Assembly: GCF_020615385.1 (NCBI RefSeq)
Contig: NZ_JAJAVB010000025.1
Location: 21,278-85,277 of the forward strand
Reading direction: 5' to 3'
Source of the DNA: Jiella soli
Lineage (GTDB): Bacteria > Pseudomonadota > Alphaproteobacteria > Rhizobiales > Rhizobiaceae
DNA: 64,000 nt
Shown one piece after another: positions 7,399 to 16,369 of this stretch (the stretch's first letter is position 1; the number at the start of each line of letters is the position of its first letter). The position numbers and the translations under genes are program-made. The notes beneath the pieces are model-generated. The model did not search any database. It was not told the DNA's origin and saw nothing but the letters and a program-made list of their open reading frames with translations.

Positions 7399-8528
7399 CG
7401 GCGGCTCATCGATCGCGGGCCGAGCGGATGCCCGGCGTGGGGGTAGGGGTGGTGATGGTGGCCGTTGGCCCCGTGCGCGTGGCCGTGGCCATGCGCATGA
7501 TCGTGATCATGCCCGCCGTCATGGTCATGATGATGTCCATCATGGTGATGGTGGTCATTGCCATGCGTATGGGCGTGCGAATGGCCGTCCTTAGCCGCGA
7601 TGTCGGCCGCCCGGCAGGCGCCGGTGCAGACCGTGTCGCAGAGCGTGCAGTCGGCCGCCGAGCCGATCCCCTCGACATGGTGGTGATGGCTCTCCTGGGC
7701 GAGCCCGACCTCCGCCTCGAAGCCCAGCACCTGCTCGCGGTATTTGCACATCTGGCAGTTCATGTTGTTGGTGCCTTCGAGGATCTCGGCAAGCCGGTCG
7801 ACGAAGGTCTCCACCACAAGATCGTGCGCGCCGAGATAGGGCGCCTTGAGGAATGTGATCTCCGGGTGGCGCTCGGCCACGAGGTCGGTCTGATCGTAGA
7901 TGCGCCGCACCAGGACCCCGGTGAACAGGAAATAGGGAAAGACGACGATCCTCTTGTAGCCGAGACGGCTCGCATGTTCGAGGCCCGGCTCGACCAGCGG
8001 AAAGGTGACGCCGGAATAGGCGGTCTCGCCCCAGCCGAAGCCTAGCCCTTCCCAGAGCATGCGCATGACCTTGGCCACGTTGGAATTGGCGTCGGGGTCG
8101 GAGGCGCCCCGGCCGACGACGACCAGCATGGTGTCGTGCAGCGGCTCGCCGTCATGCCAGCCGGCGGAGCGGAGGCATTCCCGGATCCGCTCGCCGGCAG
8201 CGCGGATCATCTTCGGGTCGATGCCGAGCTCGCGCCCGTAGCGGATCTCGACGCCGTTCTTGGCCGCATAGGTGTTGAGGACGGACGGGATGTCGTTCTT
8301 GGCGTGGCCGGCGGCGAACAACATGCCCGGCAGCGCCTCGATCCGCGTGGCGCCCGAGGCGCGCAGCTGGTCGAGGCCGTCGCGGATGATCGGCTTGGCG
8401 AATTCGAGATAGCCGTATTCGGTGTACCAGTCGGGCAGCCGCGCGCGCAGCTTGTCCGCGAGGCCCGCGAATTCCGTCACCGCGCCGGCATCGCGGCTGC
8501 CGTGGCCGCAGAGCATCAAAGCCTTCAT
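7395..8528 (-). CDS. cbiX: CbiX-type sirohydrochlorin/cobalt chelatase with Fe-S motif and His-rich tail
   Basis: This 377-residue protein opens with MKALMLCGHGSRD, the start of CbiX/SirB chelatases. Two chelatase-like halves follow (residues 1-120 and 130-250), with the metal-binding His9 and LPGMLFAAGHAKNDIP. After residue 255 comes MNCQMCKYR, the MxCxxC motif that binds a 4Fe-4S cluster in long CbiX proteins. Then come more cysteines (CTLCDTVCTGAC) and a tail with over two dozen histidines, likely a cobalt or nickel store. The ATG at 8526-8528 is chosen because the fold begins there and GGACGGAGG lies just upstream. In an otherwise aerobic cob cluster an early-insertion chelatase is notable. 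It is the first gene of the chain. Confidence 0.85.
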   Translation of the reverse strand: MKALMLCGHGSRDAGAVTEFAGLADKLRARLPDWYTEYGYLEFAKPIIRDGLDQLRASGATRIEALPGMLFAAGHAKNDIPSVLNTYAAKNGVEIRYGRELGIDPKMIRAAGERIRECLRSAGWHDGEPLHDTMLVVVGRGASDPDANSNVAKVMRMLWEGLGFGWGETAYSGVTFPLVEPGLEHASRLGYKRIVVFPYFLFTGVLVRRIYDQTDLVAERHPEITFLKAPYLGAHDLVVETFVDRLAEILEGTNNMNCQMCKYREQVLGFEAEVGLAQESHHHHVEGIGSAADCTLCDTVCTGACRAADIAAKDGHSHAHTHGNDHHHHDGHHHDHDGGHDHDHAHGHGHAHGANGHHHHPYPHAGHPLGPRSMSRR

Positions 8529-8579
8529 GAGATCGCCTCCGTCCTTCTGTCTCGACGCCGGAGGAGCCGCCGCCGGCGA

Positions 8580-8690
8580 CAGGCCGGATGGCGAATCGAT
8601 CCGACAGCTTCCGTCTAGGCCCCCTGCTTGGGTCGGCCGCACCGGAATCCGTTTCAGCCCGTCGGGCGGGCACCGTCAGTGAAGGGCAAG
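8580..8690 (-). promoter_or_regulatory. Candidate divergent cobalamin riboswitch upstream of the cob operon
   Basis: Reading the minus strand, this leader holds GGTGCCCG, then a GCCCG/CGGGC hairpin, then TGAAACGGATTCCGGTGCGG, then CCCAAGCAGGGGGCC and GGAAGCTGTC. The order and spacing resemble the AdoCbl riboswitch core (GGTGCC, TGAAACGGGAA, CGGTG, GCTGCCCCCGC). However, GGATT replaces GGGAA, the CCCCGC core is not recognisable and there is no clear GCCACTG box. It is therefore either a divergent element or a chance likeness. Its place about 60 bases before cbiX is what one would expect. Confidence 0.4.
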
Positions 8691-8807
8691 CGGTAGAGGG
8701 GATTTCCGGCGCGGTCAAATGGGCCGCAGCGGAAAGTCTCCCGGTCAGTCGCGGCGGCCGGTGCGCTCGAAGCAAAGCCGGGCCGCCGGCCGGGCCGGCC
8801 GCATGGC

Positions 8808-10763
8808 TCAAGCGGACGCGACCGACGGAAGGGCGGGCGCGCGGGCCGGTATCTCGGAATGAGCGCCATGCTCGGCGAACCAGGAGACGATGTCGTCGGC
8901 GGGGATCGGTCTGCCGAAATAATATCCCTGGAAATGCCGGAATCCGAGGCCGTGGAGAATGTGCAGCTGGTCCGCCTCCTCGACGCCTTCGACGATGCAG
9001 CTGAGATCGACCGAGGAACACAGCGCCAGGATCGAGCAGAGGAGATTGCGTCCCTGCACCGTTCCGCATTCGCCGACGAAGCTGCGATCGATCTTCACCT
9101 TGTTCACCGCCAGCCGGTTCAGATAGCTGAGGCTCGAATAGCCGGTACCGAAGTCGTCGAGCGCGATCTCGACGCCGAGCGCCCGAAGGAGGTCGATCGA
9201 CTGCCGGGCGGCCTCGAAATCGGCCAGGACGGCGGTCTCGGTCAGCTCGATGATCAACCTCGAAGCATCGACCCCGCTCTTGCGCACCAGCGAGACGAGG
9301 ATGAGCATCATCGCCGGCGTGACGTCGTGGGCGGACAGGTTGAAGGACAGCTTCACCCCCGCCGGAAGCCGCTCGACGAGCTTCAGCGCCTTCGCCAGAA
9401 GGAGCGGCGTAAGCTTCTGGATCAGCCCTGTGCGTTCGGCGACGCAGATGAAGATATCAGGCCGGACATTGCCGAGCGTCGGGCTCCGCCAGCGGGCGAG
9501 AGCTTCGACCGCGAAGGCCCGCCCCGTCCTGCCGTCGACGATCGGCTGCAGATGGATCTCCATCTCGCTTTCGAGGTCGGCCGTCCTGAGGGCCGCCTCG
9601 ACGGCCCGGTCTGACTGGATCTCGGTCTCGTGGTCGATGGAGTAGAGCGTCGCGGTGCCGCGGGCGGCGAGCTTCGAGCGATAGAGCGCATAGTCGGCGT
9701 GGTCGAACAGCTGGTGCGCCGTCGCGCCGGCACCCGGAAACTCGGCAACGCCGCAGGACGCGCCGATGGATACCGACAGCCCGTCGATGTCGAAGGGCAG
9801 GGACAAGACGTCGCAGACGCGTTGGGCGAGGGCGAGGGCACCTTTGCCGTCGTCCTCGGCCAGCATGCCGAATTCGTCTCCCCCCAGTCTCGCCACGAGC
9901 ACCGTCCCGTCGACGCAATCCCGCAGCCTGTCTCCGACCTTTTCGAGGAGCCGGTCGCCGACGAGATGGCCGTGCGTGTCGTTGATCGGCTTGAAGCGGT
10001 CGAGATCGAGGACGATGACGCAGAAGCCGTCGCCCCCGTGCTCGACGCGGCTCGCGAGCTCCGCCAGGAAGTGCCGTCGGTTCGGCAGGCCGACCAGGAC
10101 GTCGGTATGGGCAAGCCGCAGGTTCTCCCGGCCCAGACGCTCGGTTTCGCCGCGCGAGGCGATCAGCTCGGCGAAGCTGCGAAAGCTGTTGAACACGACC
10201 TGGATCATCACGCATGTGACCAGGAACATGTTCATGCCGATCGCCACGAGCACGGAATTGCCGCTTGACAGATAGAAGGCGAGAGAGGGGACCGATACCA
10301 CCAGCGTGACGGCAAGGGCCGCCTGCGGCAGATGCAGCAGGCAGAAGATGCAGCCGATGACCGTGACCGCGATGAACACCGCCACATGCGCATGCTCATA
10401 GGCGCCGCCATAGGAATTCAGCCCGAGCGACCAGGCGCAATAGCCGGCGGAGAGGACAGCCGCCAGGAGGATGGTGAGCTGCAGCTGCGCTCTTGCGCTC
10501 GCCACGCCCGTCGGCCGGTTGCGTCTGAGAACCCAGTCCACCAGCCGCCAGACGGAGACCGTGACGAGAACGAGCGGCACTCCGACTGTCATCCAGTCCG
10601 GGGCAAGACCATGATGGGTGTAGGCAACGGCGGCCGCATTGACGCAGAGGAGTGCATAGAGCAGCGGCACCTGCCGCTGCAGCTCCTTGTGCTGCTCCAA
10701 GATGACCTCTGCCGCAGCGTGCCTGAGGCACAGCCAGCCGACAACCTTCGAAATGGGCATCAT
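8808..10763 (-). CDS. Membrane GGDEF-EAL protein (cyclic-di-GMP turnover)
   Basis: This 651-residue protein has several hydrophobic helices in its first 200 residues, forming a membrane-bound sensor region. A GGDEF domain follows with an intact RLGGDEFG signature at about residues 292-299. An EAL domain starts with VEALARW (EAL at about 420-422) and has DDFGTGYSSLSYL and IKIDRSF-like KVKIDRSFV. Both catalytic signatures look intact, so it could make and degrade cyclic-di-GMP. The start chosen is the first of two adjacent ATGs at 10761-10763; a TTG 27 bases upstream in the same frame is possible. It stands alone on the minus strand. The signal it senses is unknown. Confidence 0.93.
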   Translation of the reverse strand: MMPISKVVGWLCLRHAAAEVILEQHKELQRQVPLLYALLCVNAAAVAYTHHGLAPDWMTVGVPLVLVTVSVWRLVDWVLRRNRPTGVASARAQLQLTILLAAVLSAGYCAWSLGLNSYGGAYEHAHVAVFIAVTVIGCIFCLLHLPQAALAVTLVVSVPSLAFYLSSGNSVLVAIGMNMFLVTCVMIQVVFNSFRSFAELIASRGETERLGRENLRLAHTDVLVGLPNRRHFLAELASRVEHGGDGFCVIVLDLDRFKPINDTHGHLVGDRLLEKVGDRLRDCVDGTVLVARLGGDEFGMLAEDDGKGALALAQRVCDVLSLPFDIDGLSVSIGASCGVAEFPGAGATAHQLFDHADYALYRSKLAARGTATLYSIDHETEIQSDRAVEAALRTADLESEMEIHLQPIVDGRTGRAFAVEALARWRSPTLGNVRPDIFICVAERTGLIQKLTPLLLAKALKLVERLPAGVKLSFNLSAHDVTPAMMLILVSLVRKSGVDASRLIIELTETAVLADFEAARQSIDLLRALGVEIALDDFGTGYSSLSYLNRLAVNKVKIDRSFVGECGTVQGRNLLCSILALCSSVDLSCIVEGVEEADQLHILHGLGFRHFQGYYFGRPIPADDIVSWFAEHGAHSEIPARAPALPSVASA

Positions 10764-10929
10764 ATCGACCCTGAACTTCCACTTCCCCAAGGTATCGGAG
10801 AGAAGTGAACGTGAGGTGTCTTGAAGCGGCAGTCCCTCAGCGTGGCTCGGCCGCTCCGGGCCCGCCGGTCGCCTCCGCCCGACGGCGGCGCCCGCACCGA
10901 AGGATCAGGCGAACGGGGCCCGCTTCCCG

Positions 10930-11940
10930 CTAACCGTTGCGGAAGGCGTAGCCGTAGCCGCTGAGCGCGGGGGCTCCTCCGAGATGGGCGTAGAGGATCC
11001 GCGATCCGGCCGGGAAATAGTCCTTGCCGACGAGGTCGATCAGGCCCTGCATCGATTTGCCTTCATAGACCGGGTCGGTGATCATCCCTTCCAGCCGGGC
11101 GACGGTGCGGATCGCGTCCAGCGTCTCGCGTGAGGGAATGCCGTAGGCGGGGTAGGCGTAGTCGTTCACGATGACGACGTCTTCTTCGCCGATCCCGCTT
11201 CGGCCGATGAGCTCGGCGGTGTTCTGCGCGATCGAGAGAACCTGCGTCCGGGTCTGCTCCGGCGTGAACGAGGCGTCGATGCCGATCACCTTGTCGGCGC
11301 GACCGTCCGCCGCAAAGCCGACGACCATGCCGGCATGCGTCGATCCGGTCACGGTGCAGACGACGACATAGTCGAAGCTGAAGCCGAGTTGCTTCTCCTG
11401 GGCCCGGACCTCTTCCGCGAAGCCGACATAGCCGAGACCGCCGAACTTGTGGACAGAGGCACCGGCCGGGATGGCGTAGGGCTTGCCGCCGGCCGCGCGA
11501 ACCTCTTCGATCGCCGCTTCCCAGCTTTGGCGGATGCCGATGTCGAAGCCGTCGTCGACCAGCCGGACATCGGCTCCCATGATGCGCGAGAGCTGGATGT
11601 TGCCGACCCGGTCATAGACCGCGTCCTCATGCGGGACCCAGGCCTCCTGGACGAGGCGGCACTTCATGCCGAGCTTGGCTGCCGTCGCTGCGACCATGCG
11701 CGTGTGGTTGGACTGCACGCCGCCGATCGAGACCAGCGTGTCGGCGCCCGAGGCAATCGCATCCGGCACGATATATTCGAGCTTGCGCAGCTTGTTGCCG
11801 CCAAAGGCCAGGCCGGAATTGCAGTCCTCGCGCTTGGCGAAGATTTCGACCTTGCCGCCGAGATGCTCCGAGAGGCGGGCAAGCGGCTCGATCGGCGTCG
11901 GGCCGAAGGTGAGGGGATAGCGTTCGAATTGTTCCAGCAT
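10930..11940 (-). CDS. acdS: 1-aminocyclopropane-1-carboxylate (ACC) deaminase
   Basis: This PLP enzyme splits ACC, the plant ethylene precursor, into 2-oxobutanoate and ammonia. The 336-residue product follows the characterised Pseudomonas enzyme almost throughout. The PLP lysine is Lys50 in [11 protein letters not shown], Ser77 lies in [11 protein letters not shown], and Tyr292, Glu293 and Leu320 lie in DPVYEGKSM and YAHLGGAP. These residues separate true ACC deaminases from D-cysteine desulfhydrases, so the call is strong. It is divergent from an Lrp-family regulator gene, the usual arrangement for acdS with acdR. It suggests life with plants, where the enzyme lowers ethylene. Confidence 0.95.
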   Translation of the reverse strand: MLEQFERYPLTFGPTPIEPLARLSEHLGGKVEIFAKREDCNSGLAFGGNKLRKLEYIVPDAIASGADTLVSIGGVQSNHTRMVAATAAKLGMKCRLVQEAWVPHEDAVYDRVGNIQLSRIMGADVRLVDDGFDIGIRQSWEAAIEEVRAAGGKPYAIPAGASVHKFGGLGYVGFAEEVRAQEKQLGFSFDYVVVCTVTGSTHAGMVVGFAADGRADKVIGIDASFTPEQTRTQVLSIAQNTAELIGRSGIGEEDVVIVNDYAYPAYGIPSRETLDAIRTVARLEGMITDPVYEGKSMQGLIDLVGKDYFPAGSRILYAHLGGAPALSGYGYAFRNG

Positions 11941-12070
11941 GACGATCTCGAAAGGGGGGACGGGAGCCGCAGATTACCGCAGAAACCGCTGGAACGTCCT
12001 TCCGATTTTGCCCATGATTAGGTCCGATAAAATAGGGATTTCGGCGCAACACGAGCTGATCGGATAGAAT
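11941..12070. promoter_or_regulatory. Divergent acdS/acdR control region
   Basis: These 130 bases separate the oppositely transcribed acdS and its regulator. The part nearest the regulator (12000-12060) is distinctly AT-richer than its surroundings, with TTTTGCCCATGATTAG and CGATAAAATAGGGATTTCGG, as expected for Lrp binding sites and overlapping promoters. In studied plant-associated bacteria this region carries an Lrp box acted on by AcdR. No exact box can be assigned by eye. Confidence 0.55.
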
Positions 12071-12556
12071 ATGGGCCCAATAGCGGAAGAAACTTCCGAA
12101 GCACTGGATCGAATCGACCGTAAGATCCTGCGCGCGCTGCAGGCGGACGGAAGCCGCTCCAATGCGGATCTCGCCAAGCTTGCCAATGTCAGCCCCGCGA
12201 CCTGCCATCGCCGGACGCAGCGGCTGTTCGAGCGCGGCTTCGTCAAGGGTATTCGCGCCCGCATCGCGCCCGAGCTCGTCGGACGGGGAACCCTCGTGAT
12301 CGTCGGCGTCGTCCTCGACCGCTCGACGCCGGAAAGCTTCGCGGCCTTCGAAGCGGCGGTGGCAGACATGCCGGTGGTGCTCGACTGTCATCTCGTGGCC
12401 GGCGACTTTGATTTCTTCCTGAAGATCCGCGTTCGCGACATCGCCGGATTCAACCGCCTGCATGGCGAGACGCTGATCGCGCTGCCGGGCGTGCGCCAGA
12501 CCCGCACCTTCTTCGTGATGAAGGAAGTCGTCGAAGACGCGCCTCTGGATTTCTGA
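12071..12556 (+). CDS. acdR: Lrp/AsnC-family regulator AcdR
   Basis: This 161-residue Lrp/AsnC-type regulator has an N-terminal helix-turn-helix ([19 protein letters not shown], then [19 protein letters not shown]) and a C-terminal alpha-beta effector and dimer domain ending in [16 protein letters not shown]. It lies divergent to acdS with 130 bases between, which is the known acdR-acdS arrangement. AcdR activates ACC deaminase in response to ACC, in concert with leucine levels. The name is inferred from context as well as family. The ATG at 12071 lies directly after the AT-rich control region. Confidence 0.88.
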   Translation: MGPIAEETSEALDRIDRKILRALQADGSRSNADLAKLANVSPATCHRRTQRLFERGFVKGIRARIAPELVGRGTLVIVGVVLDRSTPESFAAFEAAVADMPVVLDCHLVAGDFDFFLKIRVRDIAGFNRLHGETLIALPGVRQTRTFFVMKEVVEDAPLDF

Positions 12557-12675
12557 TCCGGCGAAACGCCTGCCGGCGGGCGGCGTATCCGCGCGCGCCA
12601 GGGCTCCGGCGGCCAGATCATATCAGCCTACTGATCCCGCTGGACGTCGGGGGGGCGACGGGCGACAAGGGCGCG

Positions 12676-14154
12676 ATGACCGAAACGCCCGCGATCATGC
12701 TGCAGGGAACCGGCTCCGATGTCGGCAAGACGGTGCTCGTCGCCGGGCTGTGCCGGCTGTTTGCCCGGCGCGGCCTTCGCGTGCGCCCGTTCAAGCCGCA
12801 GAACATGTCCAACAACGCCGCGGTGGCGCTCGAGCCCGAGACCGGCGGCTTCGGCGAGATCGGCCGCGGCCAGTGGCTGCAGGCGCTGGCGGCCCGAACT
12901 CCGGCGACCGTCGACATGAACCCGGTCCTCCTCAAGCCGCAATCGGAGACCGGCAGCCAGATCGTCCTGCGCGGCAAGGTCGTCGGGGAGGCGAAGGGGC
13001 GCGACTATCAGCGCTTGAAGGCGAGCTTCCTGGAATCGGTGCTTGCGAGTTTCGAGCGTCTCTCGGCCGAAGCGGACCTCGTCATCGTCGAGGGCGCGGG
13101 CTCGCCCGCCGAGATCAATCTGCGGACGGGCGACATCGCCAATATGGGCTTTGCAACCGCGGCGAAGGTGCCCGTCGTCCTCGTCGGCGACATCGATCGC
13201 GGCGGCGTCATCGCCTCGCTGGTCGGCACGCACGCGATCCTTCCGGAGGCGGACAGGGCGACGATAGCGGGCTTCCTGATCAACAAGTTCCGCGGTGACG
13301 TCCAGCTCTTCGACGACGGTCTCGCCGAGATCACGCGGTACACGGGCTGGCCGAGCCTCGGCGTGGTGCCGCACCTTGCCGCCGCCGCGAGGTTGCCGGC
13401 CGAGGACTCCGTCGCGCTGGAACGGCTGGCGCGGGAACCGGCGGGGCGGCTCACCGTGGCCGTGCCGGTGATCGGACGGATCGCCAATTTCGACGATCTC
13501 GACCCCCTGAGGGCCGAGCCGGGCGTCGACGTCGTGTTCGTCCGCCCGGGCGAGCGGCTGCCGGAAGAGGCCCGGCTCGTCGTCATGCCCGGGTCGAAGT
13601 CGACCATCGCTGACCTCGAAGCGTTCCGGCAGAACGGCTGGGACAACGATCTGCGGGCCCATGTCGCGCGCGGCGGCCATGTCGTGGGGCTTTGCGGCGG
13701 CTACCAGATGCTCGGCCGCATCGTCCGCGACCCCCTGGGGATCGAGGGCCCGGCGCGCGAGGCGGAGGGGCTCGGCCTCCTCGACGTCGAGACGGTGATG
13801 GAGCCGGAAAAGACGGTGCGGGCGTCATCCGCGACGACGCCCGAGGGCGAGGCGCTGGAGGGCTACGAAATCCATCTCGGCCGCACGAGCGGCCCCGATT
13901 GCGCCCGACCGGTCTGCCTGCTCGACGGCGTGCCCGACGGCGCGGCATCGCCGGACGGGCGGATCTCCGGCACCTATCTCCACGGCCTCTTCGGCGCCGA
14001 CGGTTACCGCCAGAGCGTCCTCGCCCGCCTCGGCCTTGCCGGCGAGGCGACCTCCTACCGCGCAGGCGTCGAGACCGCGCTCGACGAGATCGCCGAGGCG
14101 CTGGAGCGGGTGGTGGATGCCGATGGTCTCTTGAGGATCGCTGGAGGGCGTTGA
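12676..14154 (+). CDS. cobQ: Cobyric acid synthase CobQ
   Basis: CobQ amidates four carboxyl groups of adenosylcobyrinic acid a,c-diamide, using glutamine and ATP. The 492-residue protein begins with a dethiobiotin-synthetase-like domain carrying [17 protein letters not shown] and [12 protein letters not shown]. It ends with a class I glutamine amidotransferase domain whose nucleophile is Cys340 in [10 protein letters not shown], with a conserved His in GTYLHGLFG. The start at 12676 leaves a normal N terminus. It is separated from the main cob cluster by the GGDEF-EAL and acd genes and runs on the opposite strand. Two accessory genes follow it closely and may be cotranscribed. Confidence 0.96.
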   Translation: MTETPAIMLQGTGSDVGKTVLVAGLCRLFARRGLRVRPFKPQNMSNNAAVALEPETGGFGEIGRGQWLQALAARTPATVDMNPVLLKPQSETGSQIVLRGKVVGEAKGRDYQRLKASFLESVLASFERLSAEADLVIVEGAGSPAEINLRTGDIANMGFATAAKVPVVLVGDIDRGGVIASLVGTHAILPEADRATIAGFLINKFRGDVQLFDDGLAEITRYTGWPSLGVVPHLAAAARLPAEDSVALERLAREPAGRLTVAVPVIGRIANFDDLDPLRAEPGVDVVFVRPGERLPEEARLVVMPGSKSTIADLEAFRQNGWDNDLRAHVARGGHVVGLCGGYQMLGRIVRDPLGIEGPAREAEGLGLLDVETVMEPEKTVRASSATTPEGEALEGYEIHLGRTSGPDCARPVCLLDGVPDGAASPDGRISGTYLHGLFGADGYRQSVLARLGLAGEATSYRAGVETALDEIAEALERVVDADGLLRIAGGR

Positions 14155-14159
14155 CGAGG

Positions 14160-14582
14160 ATGGAAATCGAGTTTCCCGTCGAGTTTCTGGTTTTCGGAAC
14201 GCCGCTTTCCCATCAAGCGACCAATGCCAAGGCGAAGGACACGTGGAAGGAAGCCATCAGAGAGGCCAGCCGTTCAGCGCTGCCATCGCCGCACTTCGCA
14301 GACGAAGGGCCAATGGCCGTCACGATATTCTACTTCCCGTCCGGGAACGTCCATGGTGACGTCGACAATATCGTGAAGCTGATCCTCGACGCTTTGAGCC
14401 GGCATGTCTATCTTGACGACAGTCAGGTGGAGCGCGTCCTGGTGCAGCGTTTCTCAAACGGAGACCTGCCGATCGAACGGACGACCGCAGTCTTGCAGGC
14501 CGCAATTCTGGCTCCGCGACCCGTTTCCTATGTTCGTATCTCGAACCAGCCGCTGGAAGACGTACGATGGACCCCTTGGTGA
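14160..14582 (+). CDS. RusA-family crossover junction endodeoxyribonuclease
   Basis: This 140-residue protein has the RusA active-site pattern GDVDNIVKLILDALS at residues 66-80, followed by YLDDSQVERV, giving Asp67, Asp69, Asp77, Asp86 and Asp87 as the likely metal ligands. The N-terminal PLSHQATNAKAKDTW segment also fits. RusA enzymes cut Holliday junctions and are mostly found on phages and mobile elements. The ATG at 14160 begins only 5 bases after the cobQ stop, and the stop overlaps the next gene by 16 bases. Base composition is visibly less GC-rich than cobQ. It is probably part of a two-gene acquired cassette. Its role beside a HEPN-like gene is unknown. Confidence 0.78.
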   Translation: MEIEFPVEFLVFGTPLSHQATNAKAKDTWKEAIREASRSALPSPHFADEGPMAVTIFYFPSGNVHGDVDNIVKLILDALSRHVYLDDSQVERVLVQRFSNGDLPIERTTAVLQAAILAPRPVSYVRISNQPLEDVRWTPW

Positions 14583-15220
14583 CGAAACGCGAAGTTCTCG
14601 ATGGTGTGATCGCGCACCTCGAATCGGCAGGCTACGAGGTACTGCGGCAACCGTCGCGCAGCACTCTACCCCCTTTTCTAGCGGACACCCGGCCCGATGC
14701 GGTCGCGTATCGGGACGACGGCAATCTGGCCATCTACGTCATTCACCGCAACCAGTCAGCACGTCCGGATGTCGGAGCCTTGCAGAATGTCTTCAAGGAC
14801 GCGCAGCGCTGGTCTGCGAAGATCCACTTCATCAACGCCGCCGATCTGCCGCCGGCGGTCGGCGTCGAGGAGAAGGCGAGCATCGAAGCTGCTGTCGAAC
14901 AGATCGACCGGCTGATAACTGAACAACAGCCCGGCATTGCCCTGGTTCTCGGCTTCTCCGCGCTGGAGGCGCTCGCCAGGCGAAACCGCCCGCAGTTCGA
15001 GCGACCGCAGAACGCTGCGGCCGTGATCGAGACGCTGACCCAGGATGGGCGCATCATGCAGGACGAGGCGACGACGCTCCGGGAATTGCTGGATGCGCGA
15101 AATGCCTTTGCTCATGGCGGATTGAGCCTGACCGTCGACCCGGAAGACGTGTCTCGCTTGGCTGCAATCCTGAGGCGCTTGGTTCGAGAGGAAACGGTCG
15201 AGACGGCGGAGGTCGCCTGA
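14567..15220 (+). CDS. Predicted nuclease-fold (AHJR-like) and HEPN-like protein
   Basis: This 217-residue protein has two parts. Residues 10-95 resemble the restriction-endonuclease-like family related to archaeal Holliday junction resolvases: GYEVLRQPSRSTLPPFLAD is followed by RPDAVAYRDDGNLAIYVIH. The position where an active member should read E-x-K has Tyr and Ile instead, so this half may be catalytically dead. Residues 120-205 are helical and contain LRELLDARNAFAHGG, matching the HEPN motif R-x4-H with Arg178 and His183. HEPN domains are often RNases in defence and toxin systems. It overlaps the RusA gene, so the two are coexpressed. The function is not known; the domain calls are inferred from motifs only. 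Confidence 0.6.
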   Translation: MDPLVTKREVLDGVIAHLESAGYEVLRQPSRSTLPPFLADTRPDAVAYRDDGNLAIYVIHRNQSARPDVGALQNVFKDAQRWSAKIHFINAADLPPAVGVEEKASIEAAVEQIDRLITEQQPGIALVLGFSALEALARRNRPQFERPQNAAAVIETLTQDGRIMQDEATTLRELLDARNAFAHGGLSLTVDPEDVSRLAAILRRLVREETVETAEVA

Positions 15221-15230
15221 TCGCTGCGTC

Positions 15231-16073
15231 CTACCCCGCAGCCCAGGCCTTGAACTTGTCCGCCCAGTCCTTGTGCCAGCGCGACAGAGGCGGGCGGTTT
15301 TCGACGATGTCGCCGGCCGCCCAGGCGATGCGCTTCTCGTCCATCTCGCGCGTCACCTCGCCGTCCGGGCACAGGATGTAGAAGTCCTCGGTGCCGAGCT
15401 TTTCCAGCATGAAGTCCGCCGTCTGCTCGGGCGTCCAGGCGCCGTCCGGCTTTTCCGTCCGGCCCTTCTGCGTGAGCGGGGTGAAGACGAAGCCGGGGAT
15501 CATCAGCCGTGCCTCGACCTTGCCGCCTTCGCGGTTCCTGAGGTCGTGCTGCAGCGCCTCGGCGAAGGCCTTCACGCCGGCCTTGGCGACGTTGTAGGCG
15601 GGATCGCCCGGCGGCGTGGTGATTCCCTGCTTGGAGCCGGTGATCACGATCAGCCCCGGCTCGCCGGACTGGACCATGCGCTCGCCGAAGACCTGCGCGA
15701 CATGGATGACGCCGTGAAGATTGACCTTGAGAACGGCGTCCCAATTGGCGAGCGGGCCGAAGATCCCGCTGCCGGGCTGGATGCCTGCATTGTCGAAGAG
15801 GAGATGGACGGTGCCGAACCGGCCGAACAGGTTCTTCGCCAGAGCCTCGACGGCGGCGCGGTCGGAGACGTTGGTCTTCGACGTGATCACCGTGCCCTCG
15901 GGGCTCAGAAGGCTGACTTCGGCCTTGGCGGCGGCGAGACGGTCTTCGATCCGGTCGACCAGGACCACGGTCATCCCGGCCTCGGCGAAGCGCTTGGCGG
16001 CTGCGAGCCCGATGCCCGAGGCGCCGCCGGTGACGACGGCGACATGACCGACTGCGATGACGGGATGTGTCAT
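15231..16073 (-). CDS. Short-chain dehydrogenase/reductase (SDR) family oxidoreductase
   Basis: This 280-residue classical SDR has the cofactor loop VVTGGASGIGLAAAK near residue 14, the NNAG-like DNAGIQPGSG segment, the catalytic serine in VITGSKQGI and the catalytic pair in YNVAKAG. The region after residue 190 includes LMIPGFVFTPLT and a long C-terminal tail with many charged residues. The substrate is not evident. It converges on the HEPN-like gene with 10 bases between them, and no operon partner lies upstream. An SDR with a serine-lysine-tyrosine active site and this acidic tail is common in alphaproteobacteria but uncharacterised. Confidence 0.88.
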   Translation of the reverse strand: MTHPVIAVGHVAVVTGGASGIGLAAAKRFAEAGMTVVLVDRIEDRLAAAKAEVSLLSPEGTVITSKTNVSDRAAVEALAKNLFGRFGTVHLLFDNAGIQPGSGIFGPLANWDAVLKVNLHGVIHVAQVFGERMVQSGEPGLIVITGSKQGITTPPGDPAYNVAKAGVKAFAEALQHDLRNREGGKVEARLMIPGFVFTPLTQKGRTEKPDGAWTPEQTADFMLEKLGTEDFYILCPDGEVTREMDEKRIAWAAGDIVENRPPLSRWHKDWADKFKAWAAG

Positions 16074-16369
16074 GGCGAATGTCCCCCTCTGGTGGGTTCT
16101 TTCAGGCGGCGGAACTGCCGTGAGCGCCTAACATTGGCATGGAGATCCCCCCGGCAAGGGACTGCCCGCACGCATGCCCGGCGATCCCCGGCCCGGCGGC
16201 GTCTTCACGGCATCCGGCCACAGATCGCGGTTTGACGGGCGTGCGGTCTGCCGTTTTGGATCAGGGCGGCCTCTCTGTGGCAGGCCATGCAAGATGTGGT
16301 TGAAATAGTCGAACATCTTCAAGTGGCCGCCGTTGAAGCCGATGAAATGACGGATGAAGGTCATCGTCT

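Noticed and set aside
4924..7446. Very long open frame on the plus strand opposite cobL and cobH
   Set aside because: It is antisense to genes with clear family motifs, is rich in Arg, Asp and Gly without any domain, and arises from GC-rich third positions.
7430..7600. Possible CRISPR-like or satellite repeat of CAT/GAT triplets
   Set aside because: The repeats are in frame and encode the histidine-rich tail of CbiX; there are no spacers.
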